Shown in pieces: positions 1-12,219 of a stretch of DNA of 64,000 nt. How positions within the stretch are numbered: position 1 is the stretch's first letter; every line of letters begins with the position of its first letter. Origin of the DNA: Ancistrus triradiatus (Eukaryota > Chordata > Actinopteri > Siluriformes > Loricariidae); the NCBI GenBank assembly GCA_025084515.1, contig JAJAGP010002198.1, positions 48,501 to 112,500 on the forward strand. The letters run 5' to 3'. Made by a program: the position numbers and the translations under genes. The notes beneath the pieces are model-generated. The model made no database searches. It saw only the letters and a program-made list of their open reading frames with translations, and was not told the origin of the DNA.

Positions 1-915
1 ACTCTGAAATTTATCAAAAGTGTTTTGAAACAGCTGCAAATCCAGCTACTTCCTTCACACTATGGCCTTTGACATGGCCAAATTAAGACGCTCCTTTTTG
101 ACAATCATTAACATCTGCTTTGTGACCCATTATCCACATAAACCACCTCTTCGCAATCTATGAATACGCTGCAGGTATTTATAGCCCAATCATCCTCGTG
201 CAGCGCCATCTGCAGGAGCCTGAAGTTACTACCACCTTAAACACGCAAAAGTGACTCATTTATTTGTATGGGGAATATATTTAAACTCTATATTTAGTGT
301 ATTTACTATATTTATGGCCCTGAAAACTTTGAATGATATGTTTCATTTTGCTTCCCCCATCCCTTTTTTAACTTTGTTCTCTGTAGAGGTCAAATTTTGC
401 ATAATACTGAATACTTTATCCTTTTAGTCCTAATGCTGTCCCTCTAGCCCTGCGGTCCTGATCTGCTGTATGTATGAATTAGAACAGCTGTTTCCTGCTG
501 TGGTTTTTGCCACTGTAATCTGACCCTAAAACACACCCTTGACTCTTATGTACGTTTGTGCAAATGTGCCTGTGTTTGTGTGTGCGTAGCCATGTGTTTT
601 GGGAGTGTGCTGTTACTTTTCCTGCTGTGCTTATTGGTCTTTCCAGCTGAGTAGTTGTCACGGTAACACAGCAGGGAGAACATTTGATTTGCAAATATTA
701 TCAGGACACGAAATGGCGAGGTCCCGAGGAGAGAACTTATAGAGGGTTATAAAACGACATTAATACAACATCCACAGTGCTCTGAAGATAACGTCTATAA
801 GTCTCACATTTAGGCTTAGTCTGATGAATGTGACTAAGAATTAGAATGTGATTTTGTCTTGCGTGTTTCAGGAGGAAATTGAAAGGCGTGATGATCAAAA
901 CGTAGTAATTTGTTA
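1..915. other. Non-coding flank, nothing recognised
   Basis: No exon, RNA gene or clear repeat is recognisable here. The short open frames have no familiar protein features and no splice-site context. The stretch could be intergenic or a far 5' intron of xirp2. Confidence 0.4.
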
Positions 916-1144
916 GATGGGGGCAGCAAGGTGGCTCGGTGGGTAGTGCTGTCGCCTCTCAGCAAGAAGGTCCTGGGTTCAATCACAGGTGGAGCGGTCT
1001 GGGTCCTCTCCCTGTTTAGTCTGCAGGTCCTACATGTCTGATAATTTAAATAATTCTTACATATAACATCTAAGCCGCCCAAGGATGATGGGTCCTCCCA
1101 AGGTTTCTTCCTTAAGGGAGTTTATCCTTGTCACTGTCTCCCTA

Positions 1145-2750
1145 CAGTGGTGCTTGAAATGTTGTGAACCCTTTAGAATTTTCTATATTTCTGCATAAAT
1201 ATGACCTAAAACATCATCAGATTTTCACCCAAGCCCTAAAAGTAGATAGGTAACCCAGTTAAACAAATGAGACAAAAATATTACACTTGATCATTTATTT
1301 ATTCAGGAAAATGATCTAATATTACATATTAGTGAGTGGCAAAAGTATGTGAACCTCTAGTGTAGAAATTAGTGTCAGATGTTTTCAATCAATGGGATGA
1401 CAATCAGGTGTGAGTGGGCACCCTGTTTTAGCTAAAGAACAGGGATCTATCAAAGTCTGCTCTTCACAACACATATTTGTGGAAGTGTATCATGGCACGG
1501 ACAAAGGAGATTTCTGAGGACCTCAGAAAAAGAGTTGCTGATGATCATCAGGCTGGAAAAGGTTACAAAACCATCTCTAAAGAGTTTGGACTCCACCAAT
1601 CCAGAGTCAGACAGATTGTGTACAAATGGAGGAAATTCAAGACATTTGTTACCCTCCCCAGGAGTGGTCGACCAACAAAGTCCAAGAGCAAGGCATGTAA
1701 TAGTTGGCGAGGTCACAAAGGAGCCCAGGGTAACTTCTAAGCAACTGAAGGCCTCTCTCACATTGCCTAATGTTAATGTTCATGAGTCCACCATGAGAAG
1801 AACACTGAACAACAATGGTGTGCATGGCAGGGTTGCAAGGAGAAAGCCACTGTTCTCCAAAAAGAACATTGCTGCTGCTCGTCTGCAGTTTGCTAAAGAT
1901 CACGTGGACAAGCCAGAAGGCTATTGGAAGAATGTTTTATGGACGGATGAGACCAAAATAGAACTTTTTGGTTTAAAAGAACAGTGTTGTGGTTTGTAGA
2001 AAGGAAAAACACTGCATTCCAGCATAAGAACCTTATCCCATCTGTGAAACATGGTGGTGATAGGATCATGGTTTGGACCTGTTTTGCTGCATCTGGGCCA
2101 GGATGGCTTGCCATCATTGATGGAACAATGAATTCTGAAGAATCAGAGAATCAGAGAATTCTAAAGGAAAATGTCAGGACATCTGTCCATGAACTGACTC
2201 TCAAGAGAAGGTGTTCATGGACAGATGCAGGTGGGTCATGCAGCAAGACAATGACATTAAGCACACAAGTCGTTTTAAAAAAAGGGTTAAAGAAGAATAA
2301 AATTCATGTTTTGGAATGGCCAAGTCAAAGTCCTGACCTTAATCCAATGGAAATGTTGTGGAAGGACCTGAAGTGAGCAGCTAATGTGAGGAAACCCACC
2401 AACATCCCAGAGCTGAAGCTGTTCTGTACGGAGGAATGGGCTCAAATTCCTCCAAGCAGGACTGATCAACAGTTACAGGAAACGTTTAGCTGCAGTTATT
2501 GCTGCACAGGGGGGTCACACCAGATACTGAAAGCAAAGGCTCACATACTTTTGCCACTCACTAATGTGTAATATTGGATCATTTTCCTGAATAAATAAAT
2601 GACCAAGTATAATATCTTTGTCTTTTTTGTTTAACTGGGTTCCCTTTATCTACTTTTAGGACCTGTGTGAAAATCTGATGATGTTTGAGGTCATATTTAT
2701 GCAGAAATATAGAAAATTTGAAAGGGTTCACAAACTTTCAAGCACCTCTG
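1145..2750 (+). mobile_element. Tc1/mariner-type transposon, copy 1
   Basis: The element is bounded by TA dinucleotides (1143-1144 and 2751-2752). Its long terminal inverted repeats run inward about 120 bp each: the left one starts cagtggtgcttgaaa, and the right one ends as the reverse complement (tttcaagcacctctg). A degraded transposase gene lies between them. At about 1.6 kb it is full length for a Tc1 element. The same family recurs at 35114-36633 in the same orientation. Confidence 0.93.
1492..2530 (+). pseudogene. Tc1 transposase relic (copy 1)
   Basis: Translation starts MARTKEISEDLRKRV and continues through the paired helix-turn-helix region (GKGYKTISKEFGLHQS, VYKWRKFKT). A frame change near 1690-1720 moves the frame, the catalytic core (WTDETKIELFG) follows, another break lies near 1980, and the last part carries NPMEMLWKDLK. 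At least two frameshifts and several substitutions mean no complete transposase can be made. Second-strand cutting and pasting at TA sites is the family's known activity. Confidence 0.9.
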
Positions 2751-3210
2751 TAGGCTTTTGGGATTGGCCTGATAATTTAGAAAATAATGTAAAATCATAA
2801 AGCTGCTTCGCGACAATGCTCAAATGTAACAAGCGCTAAAGAAATACAGCTGACTTGACTTATGATTGTGCAGCTCAAAAGCTAAGCTGTTATTTACTAA
2901 GACTGTATTATATTAAATTCATCTCTGACAGTAAGTCAACAGTGCTTGCTGAAACTGTTTGCACAGTGTCTGGTCTTCACTCAAGGACATGAGTATTGAC
3001 TCGGTGCTCTAAATCTAAAAAAAAACACTGCACTTAGCTTTGCCATATTAAATATTAAACAGGGCATTCTTTGGTCCACGCATTCAGAGTGTACAACGGT
3101 CTCTTATTACCCACTTCGATACACACACATAACTTTGCTGGTAAACATAAATGAAACAGGTTATTTCCTTTAACCCCTCCTCCAGCTCAGTCTCTCTGCC
3201 TTCTCTCGTT

Positions 3211-3316
3211 AGGAAGTGAAGAGCTCACCATCGTCCCCTGCCAGGACTTTAGATCAAAGGAGCAAGGGATCATCAGGGAAGCAGACATCCAGTCAGGGTG
3301 CAGATATGAGTGACTG
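3211..3316 (+). CDS. xirp2: Candidate upstream xirp2 coding exon
   Basis: The segment is flanked by an acceptor-like ctctcgttag and a strong donor (T|gtgagt). It is open in one frame, giving a Ser/Lys/Gln-rich peptide starting EVKSSPSSPARTLDQRSKG, and ends with one spare base. The first firm xirp2 exon (12220) begins with two spare bases, so the two join in frame. That phase match and the low-complexity style suit an alternative N-terminal exon of xirp2, but I have no homology evidence for it. Confidence 0.4.
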
Positions 3317-3419
3317 TGAGTATCCTCAGTCTTTATTTTAATGCTGCTTGAGTGTTATGTAGTGGAAGGGATGACTGGAGGATGAGCACATATGGAACTT
3401 ATAACTTCATTGCAATGTA

Positions 3420-3422
<3 letters not shown>

Positions 3423-3469
<47 letters not shown>
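3423..3469. repeat. (TG)n microsatellite
   Basis: Uninterrupted TG dinucleotide run of about 46 bp. Confidence 0.98.
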
Positions 3470-3704
3470 TCACGTGTTGTCTTTTGAGGGCAACCTAATT
3501 GACCACCCTTCTGTTTTGGGCTGTGACATGTTGACAAGTGTGATGACAGTGTGCTGTTTTTACTATATAGTTTTGCTATGATCTTTTGTATAGCAAAAGG
3601 CAGGACTTCTCTTGGCCAAGTGCGAGCAACTCAAATCATTTGAAATATAGTGCATAACAAATGTATAATTATTTTAACAAATTTTGTACAAATTTTGAGC
3701 TTTG

Positions 3705-3975
3705 GCGTCACAGTAGAAATTCAGGTTCTTGCCTCCGTGCTCACTTCTGGGCATTTCAGACACAATTAGCCGTGTCTGAGAGTGGCGAAACTGGCAGGGG
3801 ATCATCCCCTGGCACTGCAACCCTTCGAGGCCCTGTGCGGTGGATACACATTCATCTGCAGTCCACGACTTCTGGTACAGACTCCCAAGCTGGCACTGAT
3901 CTTAAAGAGGCTCTTAACCCACAATTGCTTGTATTGTAAGATTGCATCAGTTGTAAGTGGCTCTTGATAAGAGCT
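3705..3975 (+). repeat. SINE-like dispersed repeat
   Basis: The 3' end ('ggctcttaacccacaattgc', 'attgtaagattgcatcag') matches the tail of the tRNA-derived SINEs at 30283 and 32513. The front ('cacaattagccgtgtctgag', 'ggggatcatcccctggc') reappears reversed near 58110-58180. The copy is degenerate. Confidence 0.55.
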
Positions 3976-4909
3976 TTATATATGTTTCATTAGATACTGC
4001 GGCTCAAATGGCACTCATAACACTGTAACATGGCCAAATCCATTTGACTTAAAAATGTTAGATAAAGTAAGAGACATATTAGGCTTTCTGCACATCTAGG
4101 CCATCCTGGAACACTCATCACTGACTCAAAGCATTAACACAACATCAACTGTATTCCTGTAAAAATGTCATAGAGACTACTGACTAAATCTCTGAGCCTT
4201 TAGGAACGTGAGCTTCCTGTGCATCGGAAAAAGAGACAGAAACCAAAAATGCATTGATAGACAATATTACAAACAACACAGAAGAGCATCCAGATCAAAC
4301 AGACTCAGCGAGTGACTGAACCAGTTTTATACAGTAGTCATAAGTTAGAGAGAATATACAGGTAGTGGGGGGGCAAACAAAGTAGTACTACTTATAATAG
4401 GACAGGTATATACACTTACGAACACCATTTACAGCTCGGTACAAATAAGTAGTGTCATCCACACAAACGCGAGTAACTTACACAAAAAACACTTCAACCG
4501 CGTTAGAATAGTCTCTAGTCCAAGTGAGCACACGACTAGTAAGGTAGTTACTTACACACACACACACACAATTGATGGACTTCAGTGCTTAAACTCCCGC
4601 CTCTGCTCGTGGATCTGCATCAATTGATTGGCTGCTTACAGCCACAAAATCCAAAGTCAAAAGACTTTTCAAAGATTAAAAGACTGTTAAAATATTTTTA
4701 TTTTCCATCATAATTTCTTATCATTCTTAAGACCTCAGTCGTTAATTCAAACAGACATTGATTGGATGGTTTTTGAACAGCACATAGCTGTAATAGAGTT
4801 TGTACCCTATACAGACCCCTCCATGCTTTTATATCTCCTTCAGGGCCTTGGCAAAGGACAATATCCAGGTAGTACCTGGTTATGTGGTTAAGGTTATAAC
4901 AAAAATAAT
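3976..4909. other. Non-coding, nothing firm recognised
   Basis: This is AT-rich sequence with a short CA tract near 4554-4570. No exon with credible splice sites or known protein similarity was found. Confidence 0.4.
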
Positions 4910-4911
4910 TA

Positions 4912-5127
4912 CAGTGGAACCTCGGAATTCAAACTTAATTGGGTCCGTAAGGCTGTTGAAATTCGGATTTCAGTCGGAATCCAATTAATTTCAGACACAC
5001 CCTGAGGCTGGTCATACATACATACAGGTTTTACCTATGTTCAGAGTCGAGATTTTGAACGGGCCGCTTGATGTCCGAATTGATCGAATTCCGAAGCGTT
5101 CGAATTCCGAGAATTCGAATTCCACTG
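4912..5127. mobile_element. MITE with TA target duplication
   Basis: The left end is cagtggaacctcggaattca, and the right end is its imperfect reverse complement (gaattcgaattccactg). TA lies on both sides (4910-4911, 5128-5129). It is about 216 bp and non-coding. TA duplication suggests mobilisation by a Tc1/mariner or pogo-type transposase. Confidence 0.8.
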
Positions 5128-5129
5128 TA

Positions 5130-5434
5130 CAGTGATCCATCACCTAGAGATGAAATTCACAATGTAGCGGCGTTATATTTATTTCATTATTTATATATAT
5201 TTTAAGGCTTTATAAACCCTTTATAAGGCTTTATAAGGGCTTTATAAACACAACACCAGACGTCGATGTGAAGTGGACAAGGAGAGATGCTGATTGTATG
5301 GGCACAGCACAGCAGAGCAAACAGTACTGTGTTTCCATTGTGCATATATACATCTATAAATAGATATTTTTTTTTTAAACCCGTGATACAGTGAGGCTGA
5401 AATAAGTGAACCGAGATATAGCGAGGGACGACTG
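5130..5434. mobile_element. Second MITE, abutting the first at a shared TA
   Basis: It starts cagtgatccatcacctag right after the TA that closes the preceding element. It ends gatatagcgagggacgactg, whose reverse complement (cagtcgtccctcgctatatc) resembles the start. The 'ccctcgctatatcgcggttc' style of terminus is typical of pogo/Tigger-like elements. TA follows at 5435-5436. The copy is degenerate. Confidence 0.65.
5354..5363 (+). promoter_or_regulatory. Candidate MEF2 site inside a MITE
   Basis: CTATAAATAG fits the MEF2 consensus YTAWWWWTAR exactly and lies about 600 bp upstream of the candidate xirp2 first exon. XIRP2 is known as a MEF2A-responsive muscle gene in mammals. Function here is inference, since such a 10-mer also occurs by chance in AT-rich DNA. 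Confidence 0.3.
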
Positions 5435-5964
5435 TATATACAAATAAAAAATGAATTAAATAAGTATTGTCTTGAAGTACATTTAGAAAGACAGTATAAA
5501 TGTCAATACTGAGTATATACTGTATACACACAAACCCATGGGTAATTATTTCTTTTTAAAAGAGGAAGAGAGACACTTCTTCCTTCCGTGCCTTATCTTT
5601 CTGATGAGAATTTGCATAAACATTCAGTTGAGCACTATAATATCATTCACACTCATGCAAACACACACACTTCCAGGAACAACTCTCGGAACAACTCGGA
5701 TTTCTTAAATAAGAATAATAATAATAATGTTTTGAATTCGGAGTGACTTTCTTATGTAAGTAAGTTTGTTCTTCGTCATACTCATTTTTTTTCTACATGA
5801 ATCTATATCTGATCTGTGTTACTCACTTAAGATGAACTTTTGAGTGTGTAAGGTATGGGGGAATGACTCAGTTTCTCACCATGACTTCAAGTTAAGGGCA
5901 TGTCTGGTAGCTGAGCTAAATAAGGGCCACTATGCCGGCGATGCTGGGGGTGAAAGGAGGGGAG

Positions 5965-6156
5965 GGGGGTCTAAAATAAAACCAGCTGTCTTGGTCTTTG
6001 GCATTCTGAAGTGAACGGGACAGGAAGCAGGAGCTGGTCTCCATACGCTGATACACACATTTAAAATCGAGGAAACCGGTAGCAGCTTATTCTCCAGGTG
6101 GGATCTGTAACTCGGGTGAATCTTTAACAGGGATCATCAGCAAAAGATCCACATAG
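5965..6156 (+). promoter_or_regulatory. xirp2: Candidate xirp2 promoter and untranslated first exon
   Basis: A TATA/MEF2-like ctaaaataaaa at 5971 is followed by a CAGCTG E-box at 5983 and then about 150 bp ending in a consensus donor (ATAG|gtaagt, 6156/6157). The presumed exon contains no ATG. Spliced to the exon at 12220, the first ATG in the message would be at 12524, in frame and in a strong context (gtgATGg). An AP-1-like tgactca lies at about 5865. This is inferred from local motifs only. Confidence 0.4.
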
Positions 6157-6157
6157 G

Positions 6158-6800
6158 TAAGTGATGCAAAACATGAGGCCTTGTGTCAGTGGTTTAGTCA
6201 GTGTACTACAGCTACAGTCTAGATAATACTAAATGTGAATTTTCTTAAAGGTGGTGATATGTAACTTCACATTATAACCAGGTAAACAAAAGTCAAGTCA
6301 AGCCTTAGTCTTTAAATGAGTTTGTGATTGTTGATTAAAATTGTATTATATTTTAATTTTTATTTAGTCGGGCAGTTGATCTTGAATTGTTTTTCATTCA
6401 TTGAGTGTTTAGTCACTATACATGGTATGAGAGCACACTGAATATTAATGAACACGAGCACAAAGTAACTAGACACTATAGAGTATCTGTAACTGTATTG
6501 GTTTTAAAGGGGAGAGTTTCACGTGGTTACTGAATTACAAGCTGACTATACACTACCTCTAATTGTTTCTGGGACTACATTTTAAACTAGAACTAAAATT
6601 GTTTGAAATTAGGGTTAGGGTGGAAAACAGGAAAAGTGCATTATTCCTAAGAAAATGTATGAATGTATAGGGAAGAAATAAATGTCTAAATGGGACCTGC
6701 TAAGCCCATCTCAGATGGTATCCCAAAGACCTTTGTAAATGCTCCCAAAATAGAGTCAAATACTGGAACTGTCAGACTTAGAGAGATACCGAGAGATACT

Positions 6801-6851
<51 letters not shown>

Positions 6852-7465
6852 GTTCATACCATGAGGTTCTACAAGCTATTTCTGATTAGCTTTTAAAGTA
6901 AAAAATAACTTTTAGGACAATACGTTATGTTTTACCTAAAACATGTTTTTTTTTTAGAACATTTTACAGTCTTATACAAAGGTAAGGCAACAAGTTACAT
7001 GTTTTGTTGATTTTATAAATGAAAATAAATTAAAATTTCAAAACAGCCTCTGTGTGAAACAAACTTACAGGTGACATATTGCCACAAAATGTATTGCATT
7101 ATTGACAAGTCAGTTAGTGGGTCCTAGAAGGGTACCTAAGCTTTTACACGTGTCAGAGTGTAACGATTTAAAATAAAGGCACTAAATATATCCTATTTAC
7201 TGTAAGTCTGTACCTCAGAGACTTAGAATGCGTTATGACTGATATTTTACGTGTATCAATCAGCCAGTGCTAATATACACACATTCATATATTAAGAGGT
7301 AGACGGACATAAGCATTTCCCACCGAGGGCCACAACTCTTGACTGGGAGATGCTGACTCATGTCTGGTAACATCCAGAAGTGGGAGCTCTCTGTCAGCTG
7401 TTCCTGCTGAAACAGTCATGCTGGGGTTTTACATTAATAAAATATTTGCATGGAAACTATACTCT
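6158..7465. other. Presumed xirp2 intron sequence
   Basis: AT-rich, with a (GA)n run at 6808-6848. No coding exon or named repeat was recognised otherwise. Confidence 0.4.
6808..6848. repeat. (GA)n microsatellite
   Basis: GA dinucleotide run of about 40 bp, preceded by imperfect gagagata units. Confidence 0.97.
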
Positions 7466-7690
7466 TAGAAAAGTCAGATTGCTGCAAAACTTGGCATGCA
7501 TTTACCGGTATGTTGCAGGCAGCTATGTAAATGATTACAGGTGTGGTCTGATTAGACACTGGGTCTTGCCACGAGAGGGCGTAAAAGTGCTTCCGCCGAT
7601 GCTATATAAATAGGCTCTAAGAGACTACTTTTGGGTAGTGTACCACTTTGTGAAAGATTGTTGACTGCTGGACATGCCTCTGTGACACAC
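7466..7690 (+). mobile_element. Solo fragment of the transposon family found at 54074
   Basis: The block shares long near-identical words with 54074-54310, including 'ggtgtggtctgattagacac', 'tgggtcttgccac' and a TATA-like segment followed by aggctct. Here only the promoter-like leader is present; the transposase part is missing. Confidence 0.75.
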
Positions 7691-8199
7691 TTGCCCACAG
7701 CTCGGTCTGTAGAGCCTTTGTGCGCTTTATTTTTTGTCAGTGAATGTATATTCAGTTGTCTTTCTTTTGGGAATAAGTCTTTCATTAATGTGGAAATAAT
7801 GCACACATTTGATATAAGCACATTACATTTTTTATGAATTAGCCAATAGTGAAAAAAAACATGTCTCCACAAACCCTCTATATATTTCTCACTCATTTTG
7901 AGCTGTTGCTGCCAGGTTTTATGTGTGTGAGGTGGTAGGTGTGTCTTCTCTTTTACAGTGAGATACTTTGTATTTTTGTCACAGTGGTGTGCCTTCAAAC
8001 ATGTAATTTAAATTTGTGGTACTGAAATTTCTTACTCTGCTCACACCATGTGTACAGTGTAATATAATATAAAAAACAATATGTTAGCCTCAAAATTTGC
8101 AGTCAAAATTTAGGCACCCCAGGTCAAATGTGGATTTTCTACATGAAAATAACTTAAATACATGAGGCTAAGAATATACGTTGAGCAGGTGATTTTTGT

Positions 8200-8880
8200 C
8201 ATGCTTGGTACAGGGAAGGAAGATGGAGACAGACGTAAGTGCAGGTGCTTTATTATGAACAGACATGGTGAATACAGCATGCAGAGAAAATGATGTACAA
8301 GGTGTAAACAGAAAGAGAGGCAATATGGCTAGGCTAACAAACACAGGAGCTAATACAAACAGCTGTGGGCTAACAGGTAACACTAACCCAATGCTAAGAC
8401 AAGAAAAATACCAACAGCTAACATGGAATGCTACAACAAATACTAAGAAAGATCTACTGCTAACAGTTAACATAGAACACACAAGACAGGGAACAGTACA
8501 TAAAACAGGAAAGGAAATAAGCAACAGGAGTGGTAACAGAATATAAAATAATAACAGGAGCAGACAAACTTGTAACTAAAGCAACAGGAGTGACAACATT
8601 GTATACAACAGGAACAGGAGCAGACAAACTTGTAACAAGAGCAACAGGTGTGACAGGAACAATATAAGCCAGGATACAAGAACAAACCGACGTGGAAGGG
8701 AAGACGAAATTTGAGAAAGAAGTGAACAGGAAATTATATATTCTTGATTATATAGGGAAAGCGTTGATTAAATAATTAAGCAGCCTGCTGTGGATGGAGA
8801 AAAGGGTCAGAGGGGAGCCATGTAGGAAGATGTTTCTGAAGGGCTGTTTCCAGCAATCATCATCCTGACAATTTTGTATC
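8200..8880 (-). repeat. Composite dispersed repeat with internal minisatellite, reversed copy
   Basis: It contains imperfect units such as aggagcagacaaacttgtaa and aacaggagtgacaac (8520-8670) and gctaacaaacacaggagcta (8330-8460). Read on the minus strand it parallels 27340-28140: both have 'atggctccc.tctgaccctttt' near the start, then cctgttg-type repeats, then ttagc-rich repeats. The two copies are divergent and inverted around xirp2. Confidence 0.5.
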
Positions 8881-11800
8881 ATTATTCTAAATCATATTAA
8901 CATTATTAATGTGTCACCTAAAATATTACCTAAGTTATGAAATTACTTATTTTGACAGCATTAACATGCTGCCTGATTCTGTTTCTAAACATTGTTCAAT
9001 CTGGCAAACATTATTAAGTACATTTTAAGAACCTTATGCTACTTCCTACTGCTGCAGTATTACAAAAACATTACCAGTATTAGCATGTCACCTAAAACAA
9101 CGTGAATGAATCTAACAATTTGAGGTTGCATAACATTTTTTTAATATTATTTGCTACGCACAAATAACCAAAATCTGATCATTTTTTCCTTTTTTATTTA
9201 TTTTGCTGGATGTTTACTGTGACAAGTTTAGTATTATACAAAGTACTGTGCACAGTATAATGTAAAATTATGTATATTGAAGTTATATAACATGTGCAAT
9301 CCTTTACGCTCTCTGAGACTAAAACGTTAGCAGTCAACTGACAGAAAATGGCTACATGAAATATTGTTAATCGTGGAAAATAGATCATAAACAGGTTAGA
9401 GTGGCAGCAAATGGGACGAGAGGAGCTGACATTTCCCACTTTCATTGAGTCCCCTTTCTAGAAAGCTCTCCCCCTGTCTGTAATCTGATCCTGACCATGG
9501 TTACACGTTTAATTTTTGCTTCTGTCAGACTGACCCTCCTGGTTCTCAGCGTGACATCCTCAGCACCAAGTTTTTGCTCATGGCATGTTTGAATCTGTCA
9601 TTCCACTCTGCTGATGTGTCTTTCCTAGCACCGTGATTAACGAGTGCTTCATCCCTCTGTCTCAGCGTCCCTCCATCCCTCTGTTTGCTGAGTGTTAAGT
9701 GTCCTCTGTCAGTCAGGGCTCGAATTTCGGACCAGCTGCCACTAAAACCCAGTTTATACGAGACCACATTGGTGTCTTTCTCTGGATAGATTTACCCTGA
9801 CATGCTCTAAATAGCGGGTCTGGTAAAATTAACCACATTTCTGTGGGCGACATATCTGTGTCACATGGTGCAACCGTAGTGCAACTGATGTAAGAAAAGC
9901 TTACGGATTTAGCACCCAGTAACTGCAGGTAGCCTAAATGCATCATCGCTTAGCTATCCATGATGCGATCGGGATTTAATGTTCGGATTTGAAATTTTCT
10001 TTTAGGTATATTTACGTTTTTCAAATATTATTCCAATCTTAGTTGTCATTAAACAAATATTCTGGCCTTGTAACTTAAGGGACATTACCAGAGACAAATT
10101 TTATCGACAGAGTCCTTTTGGTCTGTGTAAAAATATAATAACAACAAATTTGCTCAATGTTAATATTACTGTAAAGACATACTTATTCCTGAAATTTAAA
10201 AACACAGATAGATTTCAAATGTACATTTTTAGCCTGTACCCACAGTTAGAAACAAGAATAAAACAACTATAAAACTAAATAAGAAAGTAAGTAGTATACT
10301 GGTATGTAAACCACCTCAGTATGCAACCCAACAGACAGTGAAGGACAAAAATACCATTTTATTAAAAGTATGTTCACCTTTATTGCAGCAGATTATTTGT
10401 GCATATATAGAGAATATGTCTATTTTGCATTTTCTTATTGAATTTAATACAGTGATTTTCATAATCAGCATTATAATTTCAGTGAGCAATTTGATTGTTT
10501 ACATTTCTAATTGTATTAATATATTTGGTATGTTCCACGATGATTCCAGCACAATATTCCAAAGAGCATCTTGCAATGTTACTGAATCACAATCACACTG
10601 ATCCAGCTGGCTGTTCCTTAAATGTCAGTTAAGTGTGGAGGTTAAAGGCATTAAACTCTGCACTATGAAGTTTTAAATAAAACTGATGGTCCCGCGATGA
10701 TGGTGTTAAGCCTGACATGTTGAAGGTGATGAATGGATCTCATATTTTATATGTTTTACTGCGTCATCCCTCATAACTCCATAATGCTCCAGGTCTAACA
10801 ATAGAGAGAAACAGTAGGACAGATCACTCATCACACTTCTGAATGAATTATCTGTTTTTAAAACATGCGCATGATATAATGAACCATTAGCCCACCATGA
10901 GCTAACAGTATTTGTATGCAGAGTGTGACAGTCATGCTTTTCAAACTGAAAATAAAATTGCACCTCATATGACAGTGACATAGAATATTATACAAGGTCA
11001 TAGTGGTCCCAGTGGTTCAAGAACCTGGCGATGAACCAAACAGGTTTTTTCTTACATTTTCTTTCTTTCTTTTTTTCCACCTGTATTCATTTTAGAGATT
11101 TTAGACATATTTAGATATAGTGTTTAAATACTACAACCTCTTAATATAATGGAATTTGAATTTGATTTTGTCTTTTTATACCAATTTTATACAATGTCAT
11201 TATATAAAATCTAAAGTCTTTTTTTATTTCCATTTTTTTAAATGAAGAGAATATTTCAGTTTTCTTCATTTGACTTTAATCTGTCTAAATACAGATTTTG
11301 TGTCTAATCTGATTTCAATGAAATTGTAACATTGTTTATTATTAATTCAACATTTAAATTAAACTTTTCGGAGGCAAAGTGGTTACAGTGGTCACCTCCA
11401 GAAACTCCCAGTTCAAGTCCTGACTCGGCCTATGCCTTTGTAAAGTTTGCATGTTCTCCCTGTGTCTGCGGGGAGTTATTAATCCGGGTGCTCCGGTTTC
11501 CTCTCACATTCCAGGGTAGTGTTAGGTCAATTTGCGTCCCTAAAAATGTCCCAGTGCGAATGTCAGTGTCTGCATGTGCCCTGCAATGGATCGGCACCCT
11601 GTCTGGGGTTGGTTCCAACCTTGTGCCCTGTGCTACTGGTCAGGTCCCTGCCCTCGGCGACTCTGAATTTGGTATGAAACTGAATGAATGATTTTCTTAA
11701 TTGAAGTTTGAGTTTGGTTAGTGTAGTTTTATCTTAAATTAGTTCATTTTTTTCATATGAATGTGAGAGTACTTTTTATTCATTATTCAATATTTATTAT

Positions 11801-12219
11801 CATTTCCTAAAATGTCGTTGCTTTAGACATCTCTTTCCAGTTTAGTTTCAGTTCATGTTGGTGCGTAGAGTTCTGTTATTTATTTTTTTATATTTTAGTT
11901 GTAGTGTTTTAATTGTAGTTACATATCTTTGTCTGCGCTGATTTCTTATTCATTACTTTTAATTATTTTTATTTAATTGAACTGAATTGAATTTTCATTC
12001 AGTTCAGTTTCATTTTATTTCACAGTGTGGTTTCGCATGATATAATAAATATTTATAATTTTATTACTGCTGATTGTTTACAGTTGATTTTTTTTATTCT
12101 AGATTTTTTTCATGCCTTTTATATTTACTTAAGCATAACAACCATGATAGATGAAGATTACGAGTTATGGCTGAAAATGACAAAAGGGGCATCTTTTGTC
12201 TCACTGTTTTCAGCTGCAG
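8881..12219. other. Presumed xirp2 intron, mostly unique AT-rich sequence
   Basis: Apart from the SINE-like segment near 11370-11690 I see no repeat or exon. Several open frames of 70-120 codons occur, but none has recognisable protein features. Confidence 0.4.
11370..11695 (+). repeat. SINE-like dispersed repeat
   Basis: It carries the widespread fish repeat words 'gtttgcatgttctccctgtg', 'gggtgctccggtttcctc' and 'ccctgcaatggatcggcacc'. A related 3' half lies at 28870-29065. The open frame through it is incidental. Confidence 0.7.

Larger units (their letters stand above)
918..2870 (+). repeat. Old SINE/LINE-like dispersed repeat split by a Tc1 element
   Basis: The left part (918-1144) begins with a tRNA-like head (GGTGGCTCGGTGGGTAGTGC, then GGTCCTGGGTTCAATC resembling a B box) and runs into a tail reading 'gggagtttatccttgtcact'. 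The right part resumes at 2751 with 'gtaaaatcataaagctgct' and 'aagcgctaaagaaatacag', which I recognise as the usual continuation of this fish repeat. The Tc1 copy at 1145-2750 sits exactly in the gap. A second copy of the tail lies at about 48560-48720. Family name not assigned. Confidence 0.6.

Noticed and set aside
7552..7998. 148-codon minus-strand open frame
   Set aside because: It overlaps a transposon fragment and has no splice context or familiar protein features.
8168..8685. Cys/Phe/Ser-rich minus-strand frames resembling membrane proteins
   Set aside because: They are products of a T-rich minisatellite on that strand.
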